A program made the position numbers and the translations under genes. Of a stretch of 64,000 bases of DNA, positions 42,701-54,700 are shown one piece after another. Source of the stretch: Tanypteryx hageni (lineage: Eukaryota; Arthropoda; Insecta; Odonata; Petaluridae). The stretch is from assembly GCA_028673005.1 (NCBI GenBank), contig CM054116.1:81604572-81668571 (forward strand). The letters are read 5' to 3'. Every line of letters starts with the position of its first letter. Within the stretch, counting starts at the first letter, position 1. The notes beneath the pieces are model-generated. The model was given only the letters and a program-made list of their open reading frames with translations, ran no database searches and had not been told where the DNA came from.

Positions 42701-45700
42701 ACAAGTATTTTTTTAAGTGCTTGTTCTTCAACATTAAAATATCTTACTATAAAGAAATAGTCAATTTAAGTTAATTTTAGGATGTTTTATTTTTAATTTC
42801 AACATTTTTCTTCAGGAATTTCTCTATGTCACTGGCGTTTCCAAGGCGAGAATTCACTGCTGAGGAGGACTCAAAAACTTTGCGAGACTTGGAATTGGCT
42901 CCATCTGCTGCAGTTCTTATACTTCCCGTAAGTGTTTAAAATCTTGCTTATATATTTGTACTGTATATATTGTGTGTTGTATCTAATCAATCAATCAATA
43001 ATTTCGTTATTTTGGAAGCCATTTTTCATTCTTTATTTTTCATTCATAAATTTAACCTTTAGTTTTTTCTATCTACTTACTTTTAATGTAGTAATTAAAT
43101 TGTTTTTGTTTGATGTTAAGGATTGCCTAATCACAGATAGATTGTATTTCTAGCTTTTATTCATAGACCTCACTTTCTCAGTAGTAGTTACCTTTTTAAT
43201 GAATTGCCTTTAAAAAGTGTTTCCTTCAACTTCTAGTTAGAATGATTTATTTCCACATAAGAATGATTTTATGAATCAAATCGAAGTTTGTATATCTATT
43301 CAAAATACATTGGGCTTCATGTCACTTTCAAGTGATTGAGGTGTGACCTTGGTAGGAATACTAACATTTTGTTTTGGTCAGTTGTACAAAGAATATGCTC
43401 TAGTTGATAAATTAGAGATGAAAAATGGTTCTGCATTCATGTACAGGTATAGCTAGATTTACATTGAGGATGCATTCCTGAAAAGTGTGACATAAATCAA
43501 ATGAATGTAAATCAAAGCAGTTATTCCCATAAGAATCAATGGTATGAGGGAGGATGCAGAAGTTTAGGACAGTTCAGCACAACCGATTGCAGTAACCTCT
43601 CAATGTTGGCACTAGATAGTCGACAAACTGAGTCCAAGTTTGGACGGAAAAAGAAACAGGTAATGAATCCAATGGAAACAGTATTAGGTGGCCAAGAGGA
43701 CAAGAATTCCCTGTCCATGTAAACAGTGGTGCTGCATCTCAGGGTCATCCGTAATAGGATCACAATACTGCTGCACTTTTAATCCAAATTTCTGACAAAG
43801 TCACCTGGCCATATGAGGCAATACTACTCGTGCAAGCATTGTTTTGTTATCAGAAAATGTGCATGTCTTGCAAGGAATTACACAGGCCTACAAACTGAAA
43901 CTTTTGTATGGGGTTTGCATCAAATAGCTTATTTTACCTAAGTTTACTGCACTGAATTCAAAAATGATATTAATTTTTTGTATCACATAAGGATTTTTCA
44001 CAAATCAGAACAGAAATCATGTTTTTTCTCATTTTTGCAATTTTACATCCTTTATTTTAATGACAGTACGAGGGTGAATCAAAAAGTTCCCGGAAAGTTT
44101 CAGTAACAATGTTCCTGCATTCCAAATAATAACAAAGCATTATTGCCTAAAACTAGCAATATCTTAGCCATAACAATTCAATATTTCGTAACAATTCATT
44201 CATTTGTTATAATATAAAAGCTGTTTTAATTCATGTGTATGGATAACTTAAAGTTTGAGATTCGAGTAAACGTAATGTTTTTGACAAAACTTGGATGGAA
44301 ATCGAATGCCATTATTTAGGCTTTGCAGAAAGTTTACGGGGATGATGCATCTAAGAAAACTGCAGTTTATGAATGGATTAAACGGTTTAAGCTTGGACAA
44401 GAAGACATTAAAGATGACTATCGAAGTGGAAAACCATCACCGTCGATCAACGAAGAAACCGTGGTCGCCGTCCAATCAATTGTGGAAGAAGATAGACGAG
44501 TTTCAGTGCAAATGATAGCCAAACGTTTGGACATCTCATATGGCTCAGCTCAATCAATCCTCAAAGATAGTTTAGGATTAAGCAAACTTTCTGCTAGATG
44601 GGTACCGAAAGCGTTGCGCCCTGAACACAAGACTCAGAGAGCTGACCACGCAGTTGAGTTCTTCAACCTATTTGATGCAGACCCAGAAGATTTCTTTTGC
44701 CGAATAGTGACGTGATGAAACATGGATCTACCAGTACGATCCGGAAAGCAAAATTCAATCTAAACAATGGTTACCAAGGGGGTCAAGTAGACCAATAAAG
44801 TTCAAAGCTGAACAATCTATCAAGAAGGTTATGGCAATTGTTTTTTGGGATAATGAAGGTATAATCATAGTCGATTTTCTTGAGGGGCAACGGGCAGTAA
44901 CAGGAGGTTATTACGAACAAGTTTTAAAAAAAATTAACGCTGCGCTTATAAAAAAGACCCTGGAAACTGCATCAGCGAATTCTGTTTCACCATGACAATG
45001 CTCCAGCACATTCATCTACGGTATCAAGAGCTGTGAGAATTGCGCTGGGAAACGTTGTCTCACCCACCCTACAGTCCAGACTTGGCTTTTTCGAACTTTT
45101 TTCTGTTTCTCAAATTAAAGGAGCACATCAAGGGAGTTCGGTGGGAATTGATGTGTGAGGCCAAACAAGCAGTTTTGAACTGGTTTCATTCAAACGATCA
45201 AAATTTCTACTAAAATGGGTTAGAACGATGGCAACATCGAATGGAAAAGTGTTTAGAGTTAAATGATGAATATGTTGAAAAATAACTCCAAAATAAATGG
45301 TTCTTTTTGAGTTTCTTTTGTTTTTATATGATAATTCCGGGAACTTTTTGATTCACCCTCGTATATGCATTATTTTGTGAAATTGGTGAATAAAATACAT
45401 TCATATACTTCTGCACCTAAGTTAGTTATAAGTCGCTGCAATATATTAATGAACCTTCCTAAGAAAAGTATCATATAAATTGCTTCTCACAGCTTCTGTA
45501 CCAAGAAAATGAAGTCCCTGGAGCAAGCAAGTTCTTAGCTTGCTGTTTCAACCCCGAATCTGTGGAGAATCTTTTGGTAGACCTAAATCCCTCACCAAAT
45601 CATTTAATTCGCTGTATGTGAGCTTCTGCAGCTCACTCACGTTTTCTGGTTGGCAAGTCTTTGCCATAGCTTATGTTGACATCACATTCCGAATCGAATA

Positions 45701-48700
45701 AAAAATTAGATCAAGAGAGTTTGGCGGTATAGGTAGATCAGGTCTATGAGCCATGGATCTTATGGCAGATGGAAGATTTGGATAGGAAATTTCCTTTTTA
45801 TTTTTAGTATTATAGCCTTGCACGTTGGTTAAGCAAAAATAACAATCTTCTCCATGCCTTCTTGGTTCATGCCACACCATCAGAATAGCAAATGGAAGAC
45901 TTCTTCTTACCTTGAGTCCATTTTCTCAATTTTTCCACACGTGACAAACTTGATGTGGTGCCCATGGTCTATCCTGGTAGCCAAGGTTCATTGCAAAGTA
46001 TGCATTGTATGCCGTTTTCACAAATTCTGTAATGTTTTGCCACTTCTTTTTCACAACAAAAGTCCCACATATATAACAAAACCTGGCTGGGCTATTTATA
46101 CAAGCTCTTGATGCCATAATGAATAACAAAAAACAAAGACACAATAGAAAACAATGGCAGCGTGAACAAGCAGAAAACTACTTGGAATGGCACATTGTGC
46201 TGGCCACTTGTACACTGATGCCACCCATCATTTTTAGTTTTTGTCTAGTCTAGAATGTTCTTCTGTCATGATCATACTAGATACTTGCATAGCCAGTGGT
46301 TCACAACACAACTTAAAAAAAAATAATATTACTTTTACAATTTCATGTTGAAATATAAAATAGGCTACTACTGTTTGTACAAAATCTGTGTGAGAGAGCA
46401 AAAGATGGTTATCATTTTCGTGCTCAGCATACTCGAATTACTCAAAGACAGCTATTATTTTTCAAACTCCAAAAATCATGTAGACCTGTGTTATTAATCA
46501 GTGAAGAAGAAAAAGTGCCTATTCTTTAGAATAATAGTGTTAAAGAATATTGAGACGGAATTAATAAAATTAATTATAATAATTATTATTAATATTTCTG
46601 CCATGCCTTAAAGTTTTAGTTTCTCTTGTATTAAATAATTTTTCCAAATTTTTATAAAATCATAATATGCATAATAAGATTCAGCATGAAATTTACTATA
46701 ATTGAGCATCATAATTTCATTTAAATGACAAAGTCACCATAATCATGACAAATTATAAAAATGGAAGCTAGTAGTTGGACATCGTGTGACCCCACAGTCA
46801 GCTTGGACAGGAAAAAATCACTCCTGTGCCCAGGTGTTCCAAGCATTTTATGTCCGAATTCATCGGTTTTTTATCACTAGATTCCCTCATTACGAAACCC
46901 TTTAGAGACAACATATTATGCAATCATCTAGAGCAGGCATGTCAAAACTGGTGGCCCACAAGCTGGATGTGGACCTTTCTGCACCTTACTGTGGCCCAAT
47001 AGCTAATTTTTGTCTCAAGTGACTCATGTGGGATTTCATATAAATGCTTTATTTTTGCAAAAAGGAGACAATAGTTTTTTTCATAGCTACCGAATTACAA
47101 TAGAACGCATTTTATAAATTATTGTTTTTAATTGCAAAACAGGCATCCAATCTTGTAGCTTAAGTCTACCATTCCAGACTTTGCTCTCATTAACCCCTCA
47201 AGCATGACTTTTTTGCTGTATTTAAACCTCTCAGCGTGAATTTAATTCGTCGATTTCGTTGTGCAAAAATTCACTTACGTTAACTTATTAATTGTTCATC
47301 AAATAAGTCTGAAAAAATTACATATTAATAATCATTCCATATTTTATCCAATAAAAAAATAAATACATTTATTTAGTTTTGTTTGATAAATGTGGTGTTG
47401 AATTTTCGGATTCAGTAGTTTGCTTCTCTGTTGTTATTTCACAGCCTAATTTTGTTCCTCGACCATGTAAATAATAAAATCCCACAGATATCCTGATGGG
47501 TCACACAACTCAAACATTTTATCCCAAATTGGGAAGCTTTCAATGGAATATATTGCTTCCAAGACAACCTACATTTCCACAACAGCAATGGCTCGTCAAC
47601 ACTTACTTCTTTACCAGAAATGTACATTTGTTGGAATTTAATCTTCAGATATTCACTAATTGGTAATATTTTGTACAATTTAGGGTCTCTATTTACAACA
47701 TCTTTACCACTGTTATTCACAAAATGTAAAAATTTATTCAGTAAAGAAAATTTTTCCTCGCTCATAATATTTGGAAAATAAGGTGTTTTTACTATATGTT
47801 TTCTACTAAAATACATTTTATACGTAGGTTTCTGATCCACACCCATCAACATAATTACAGCTATAAACACTCTTATTTCATTAGCATTATTTGCAACCCA
47901 TTTCTGATACAGAGATTTTTTGAGCGCCGCAATTGCATTCTTCTCGCGAGTCAAAAATTGTTCCTCGTAACTATTCGTTTCGAGCACAATTAGGGAAATG
48001 AGAGTTTCATCAAAAAACAACTTGAAGTACTCTAATGGATCATTTATATCAGACGGTGACTCTAATTGTTTTCCAACCAAATCACACGGAAAGGGCTGAG
48101 GAGCGTTAGCACTGTCAACATCATCCCAAACGTCGGAAACCAACTTTTTTTGCTGAAAACTCACATTACCTCCATGTAATTCCTCCTCTGATTCTAATTC
48201 TTCATCACTTGTATTAACAGAATATCCTTTTGATTCTTCAGACTCATTGTGAGTGCTACTTTCACTAATTTCATCCAAAATATCGAGAATGTATATTTCA
48301 TCTAATGCACGAGAGGTAGAAGCCATCTTGGACTGAATGAGTGCCAAGTAAGGTAAAGGACACGAGGTTGGAAAAAATAAAAGAAAAAATCGTAGGCGTG
48401 AACACAGACAAGAAGGGGCATAAGAATGTCAGTAGAAGATATGAGCTCATAAGATATCTGTTGGAGAGGTCATAAATCAGAGCTTGAAAATCAACACCAC
48501 TTAATGAAAAGTGTGGATGCAAACTGTATGTCGCACACGCTGGAGGCATGGATTTTGGAGGACACAAACGGTGCATCGCACATGCTGGAGGGGTTAAACA
48601 ACTGCAGCCGTTCTATAACATCCATTGCTTTAACCCTAGAACTACCAAGGCCCACAATTTATTTTTTTGTATGTTTCTCTTGTATAAACAAAGGAAAAGT

Positions 48701-51700
48701 CTGAATATTTTATTACATTGTACATAGACGCATGTAAAATAATTACCCAAAGTTTCTCATCAATGTATGCATATTTTAATTTTCTGCAAATTATTTAGTC
48801 ATTGGCCGCATGCCTGTACACAAGGGTAGCCTAACTTATAGGACACCATATGTGTGGAAAGCACAGTGTGAAGTGTGCTATTTGTTTAAACCGTTGTGTC
48901 AGATGAATCAGATTAAATCATTTTTCTAATCAATTTGTTATTATTTCTGTAAATACAATCTTGCTGCAATATTAATCTGATCTTGAAAACATAATGAGGA
49001 AGAATGTAAAAGAATTGTTCTAATGTAAATAATTGTCTTTATGTACATATAATTTCAAATAAATTACTAAAATTGTATAGCTGTATTCCTATGATGTTTT
49101 TAAATGTATAACAATAGGTTTGAAACATTACTATGACTTTTTATTATATTTTAGATGGTGGGCCTCTAAGGCCTCCTCCCTTGGTAGTCCATGGTAGTGA
49201 AAATCGCATGGTAGTTCTAGGGTTAATGCAGCTCTTCTATAACGTTTATCGCTTTAATGCAGAACAGTCACCCCTTCGAGTTTGGCATGCCTGACTTAGA
49301 GAGCATTCCTGAGTTTGGAGTGATGCAATATATTTAAGATTGTTGCTTTTTTAGATGCTATATTACAGAGAGTGGATATTTAGCTCACAGTATGTGATTT
49401 TTATTTAGTATTTTAATCAGATGATAGCTTCAGCAAGGTGGCAACAAAGATTCTAAAGAACCTTAGGCCACGGACGATGTTCTTCAAGTCAAAACAACGT
49501 AAATTGTTACACAGGTATTAATTGATCAACAACATAACTTCAAATCAATGTAAATTGGGGTGATGTAAATCAGGATATACCTGTACATTTTAATCCTTAC
49601 TGTTTTTCAAGTCAATGAATTTTTTAACACCATTCCGAAAACATAATTGCGAAATGAAATTGAAGTAACAACTTGGATGCATCTCAGACAATCATTTAAC
49701 CTTTTTCTGAATTCTTTTATTATCTGTTAATCCTGCATGCTTCTTTTCTTTAGTGATGGTTGCATAAAAATAACACATCTAGGAACTTTAATGCACATTT
49801 CCAAGTTTTTAATCTCTTGATTTCGTTAATTTTATTTATTTTCCAATTTTTGTTCACTTTCCCTTTATTCGCTAACAGGTAACATCTACTGAGATCACCT
49901 CTGCTGGTCCTGGAGGAGGTGGATTTTCAGCATTTATTTGGAGAATCATGTCGCCATTCATGTTCATATTTACGTTCCTTCGTGGACTCGTGTTTGGAAG
50001 TGGTGAGAGGCGGGATGGTCAAGGCCAGGCTTCTGGCGGACGTAAGGAAGATGTGGATAGAAAGACTCACTCTGGTTCGAGTTCAATTTCCTCTCCACCT
50101 CCATCCATGCAGTGAGTTTTTCTCACTAGCCTGCTCTTACATCTTTAATCCCCTTCTTAGAGTAGCACTTATTTTTTTTGGAAGAATAACCACAGAGCTA
50201 ACCATCCGTTTGCTAGCTTAAACCTTTCTGTAGCATGTGTGAAACATTTGATTTGATGCTGCACTATTTATATCATATCCTGTGAATTTTAATAAGTTTC
50301 ATTATGTTGCTGCAAACTTCAGATGATGGTCCGTAGTTGACAGCACATTATGGCATTGTAATCAATACTTTACTCATAAGAACTCAAGTAATTTTTTAAT
50401 TTTATGAATTATGTTACCCTTGTTTGAAAATGTTTGGGAGGGAAAAGAAATTTTTACATAATATAAAAATAAGTTAATGTAAAATTGTTTAGATATTAGC
50501 ATATTTACTCATGTACCCTGTGCGCCTTTTATCCCAAAATCTTGGTAAAAAACGACTGTGCATCTTACATGAAGATTTTGTAACAGGTTATATAAATTAT
50601 GAATTTTATTAGTAAATTCACTGCAACATGCATCTATGTTTATACTCGCAGAAGGCATAGAATTTGTCCTGGTGCTTTCTAAAGCTATGTAATATGTTAG
50701 TGCTGGACAGTTTTCGCTGCCACATTATGGAAGCCATGAAACAAAAATTGAGAGAAGGAAAGACTGACCAGGTGACTATTACAGCTGGCATAATGTTTCT
50801 ATTAATGGTCCCTTTAAAGTGTACATGAAGAAACTTTACACAGAGTGGATGGTGAGTGCTGTACAGGAAACTACACCAACAGGGAGAATAAAGAAACCTA
50901 GATTGTCACATCTGCCAATGGAAATTGATTCCAGAGGACGTAGTAGGAAAAATTTTTAATAAATGCTGTATTTCTAATGACAGTGATGGCAGTGACGATT
51001 CTGTTGCTTGGGACAGTGAACAAAATGATGTTAGTTTGTTAGGAGAGCAAACTATCAGTGATGAAGGTTAAAGATGAGTCTCAAGGTTTTTAAATTTCAT
51101 TTATCTTTCTACACACCTTCAATTTGATTTTCTTTAAATGCATGATTTATGCTGCCATTTGGTGCATCTTCAAGATCATAGACATTTTGACGATTGAGAT
51201 GATGTTCTATTTTTATAATATTAAAGCTATACCTTTTAAATGAGTTTTAAGTTTATTATTGTTATTCAAAATAAGCAATTCTGTCATTAAAAGTTTTCCA
51301 ACAATTTCTACCTATACTTTTGCCGGAATAAGTTGGCATCTGGTATCTGTGTTCACCGAATTCATCATAAGCCCTTGATGCTCCTTTAACATAAGAGGGA
51401 CAACTACCCAGGAGGAATTTCTGCTAGCATCAGCATAAAGAGATCACCCAATAAATTGCAACATGCAGGTAGGAGGGAGAAGATATTTAACTTGGGCAGC
51501 TCTTGTTTCAGGGAGAGGAAATCAGTGAAGAGGTCGACTATTTTTTTAATCCCAGATGTCAACTTATTCCGGCATGAATTTATTTTTTCCCTACGAACTG
51601 GCCCAAAAATAGGGTATGCATGATACATGAGGGTGCAGATTACATGAGTAAATATGGTATTTTTCTTATAAACTTTTCTGAGAATCCTCGCAATCCAAGT

Positions 51701-54700
51701 AGCATGGAGCTATATCGCGCTATTGCATAAAAGGCAGTCAAGTTTAATTGAAACATTCTGCTCAACCGTGAGGTTTTTAAACCTCAGAAAAAAATTTCTC
51801 TTTACGAATAATTACATTTTTGAATGAATAAGCGAACCATTTATTAGATGAAAGAAAAATAAAGACTGAAATGTGTAAGGTTTTAAATTTGTGCTTAATT
51901 TTTCTTTTCCAGTATTTAATATGTACGCTTGTCAGTGAAGGGTGTAAGGTTTCATTTTCGTAGTTTTTGTAGCTACCTGTTTTGTAAGGTGTTTTTTGTC
52001 AAAAAAGACCTTTTTTGTAGTGTTTTTTTAATTTTGCCTTATGCCAATGATTCTTGCTTTTTATTGGTTTTAAATGGTTATTGATTCCTACTGTTAATAA
52101 GTCTTCTATAATATTTACAAATCAAATCTGTTATTCACCATTTTCAGGGAAACTTGTTTCTTTTTTGTTGACTAGATCAGGGTTTTCCAAACTTTTTGTA
52201 CCTCTATGAGCCCATTCAGTCAAATGGTGTACCTCCTTAAATAATTAAGTCTATAAAATTCTAACGCAACACAATTTATTTATCTAAAAAAATGAACAAG
52301 TTTACATGTAAAATAAATGTAATGGATGTGCCTGTTTCACACAACACATAGTTTCAATTCCAGCCTCAAACTGGCCTCAGTGTGTAATCTTTGAGGTTAG
52401 TATTTGATCTTGATTGAAGTTAGTAAGGAAAATCCACTTTCCAAGTATGCTGCGGGGAAAGGCAACAATATTTTAGAACCTTTTTTGACAGTTCCCCATT
52501 CTCAATACAGAAAGTAGTGAAAGGTAGTTTTGAGAGTTGAACTTTCAGTTCACTGTCAGAAGTAATATCCAAGAGGTTCCCCTGCTTATGTATTCTTAAA
52601 TTTGGGACTGGCAGACTTTCTTCGAATGCATTGCACACCCAGTCATTTGAATTGCCAATTTCAGGAAAATATTCTTTGATTTGTTTCATAAGTCATTCCA
52701 AATGCTGCTTAACACTGTGATGCTGGATATAATCGTCGTACCATGAACACCGGAGATGGGTCCCAAAGGACCCAACATTTTTAGCAATCATGTATCCACA
52801 TATTAAATTTTATCTGAAGCAAATTTATTATTTTTGATAAATATTTTATAATTAAACTAAAGGGGTACCACACTAATGGAAAAAATAAATTATCCAGATT
52901 TCAAAAAGAAGTATCATTGAATTTAAAATAAGCAAATATAGGTCTCAGAAGTAATGCAAGGATAATTGTGGAAAGTGTATCCATAAAAGTAATAATGTTA
53001 TCCTAAAAATTATATTGAATCATCAGATTTGGCGGAACATCTTTCACATGTAATTTTCAAATCCCAAGCCGAATGTCTATTGCATACAAACTTTTTACAT
53101 CACATTTTGGAGTATATTTATTTTCTCCTGCACACATGAAACACATCTCGTTTCTTCCGTCCAATTTGATGAGTTGCAACTGAAGAACTGTTGAATAATT
53201 TCCCTACCTGTGGATGTGATATCATCTATAAAATGTTTTTGGTAGTATTTACCCTTCACTTTTTCAATCTCCTTTCAATATTAGGACACCAGCAGCATTC
53301 CCAATTCCTCAAAAAATAATTTTATTTTGGCTTTCGCATTATTACAAGGAATGAAATATTTATTTTATATTCACCAAATAACAAAAGCATTATATGCCAA
53401 AATATCTATAAAAAAATGAAGAAGTGCCAGAAGCCAACACTGTACCGCTCTTGTGCACAAATATTCTTGAACTAATTTATCAAGGATGTCTATAACTATT
53501 TTAGTTTTATTAAAAAATATTTATCTAGGGTTTGAATTTAGTCTCTTCATCTGAAATATCGTCGTCATGGTGCATGCTAGAAGGTAAAATGACACACAAT
53601 GCATTGTATAGAACACAAACAACAGAGATGGATGTATCAGGACCCAAGAAGGAATTGACATTGGATGCTTCTGATTAAAAATGTCTTAATTTTGACATAT
53701 GTTAATTTGCTAAAGAAAAGCTGAAAGGCTAAATTGTAGATACAAGTTCTACTCATAAAAAAAATAAATTTACTAGAATGGGATCCCTTGTAATCTGAGG
53801 TCAGGCATCCGAGTGTTATCTATTTATCTAATGCTATTTCATTTGTAGAGAGATATTCTTGTAGCATTCTAAAGCAATGAAATATATTTCTCTCTAAGCA
53901 AGTAACCCAAAACATCAATTTCATAATCATAGATTAAATTTTATCTTGTGTATTAAAAATTTGTTATTGAGACCTTGAAGACTCAAATTTAAGTTAAGTG
54001 AAAAAATATCTCAGGCATGTATACCAATCTTTAGATATAAACACAGTTACCCGAAAAGAAGGTAGGTGAAAAGGGTGATCCATAAGGAACATTTATACTT
54101 CACTGTGTAATTCAAAAAGACTAATCAACACATTCCTCCGCATTCCTTCTTTACAAAAAATAATATTTTATATTATGTTGCAACAAGGCCGTTGTATGTA
54201 AAATTTACACAACCCGATATAAAAAATTAGTACTATTTGATTTAATAAACTAATAAAAATATTAGACTGAACATCAATTTGCCACATATCAATGGCCGAT
54301 TTGCCACGAGTGGCGTTGGGATTGGACACCACTGCCCTAGGGGTACGCATACCACAGTTTGGGAAACCCTGAACTAGATTATCTGACTAGAAATAGACAG
54401 CAATTTTTCATATTTAGGTTATCAGGAATCGATAATGATGAAGTAAAAAAGTGATTGTAGACAATTCAAAATGACATTTTTTTACATCTAATCTTTAGTG
54501 ATTTTTCTTACCCACTGTTAATACAGCGGAGCCATAAGGCGTAGAGGAAGTGGAATGTCCCTGGCAGGGAGCAGTACGAGCAGTGGCGTCACTGGGGGCA
54601 GCATGGGAGGTGGGACCAGCACCACTGGAGGTGAGGCATCAAGGATGAGAAGGGAAGGAAACGTTCATCGCCTTCCCACGGGACGGGATGGAGATTCCGA

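Larger units (their letters stand above)
46934..49293. mobile_element. hAT-type element carrying piggyBac insertions
   Basis: Ends CAGGCATGTCAAAACTGGTG and, inverted, CAGGCATGCCAAACTCGAAG. Flanks are ATCTAGAG and ACTTAGAG, a 6/8 match as expected for an aged 8-bp duplication. Most of the 2360 bp is made of two later TTAA insertions. No hAT transposase remains. Confidence 0.7.
43444..49583. mobile_element. Pogo-like terminal pair enclosing nested transposons
   Basis: Ends CAGGTATAGCTAGATTTACA and, inverted, CAGGTATATCCTGATTTACA, each abutting TA. The 6.1-kb interior holds a mariner, an ORF relic and a hAT element that carries two piggyBac-type elements. Little original element sequence can be recognised between them. 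Pairing of the two ends is inferred from their similarity. Confidence 0.6.
52178..54371 (-). mobile_element. hAT element (ZBED-like) with a nested piggyBac
   Basis: Ends CAGGGTTTTCCAAAC and, inverted, CAGGGTTTCCCAAAC. Flanks are GACTAGAT and AACTAGAT (7 of 8). It carries the C-terminal dimerisation region of a hAT transposase on the minus strand and a later TTAA-type insertion at 52713-53815. Right end is 155 bp before UBXN4 exon 10. Confidence 0.88.

Noticed and set aside
49919..50221. 100-codon ORF as a separate gene
   Set aside because: Alternative frame over UBXN4 exon 9; the splice-consistent frame encodes the conserved protein.
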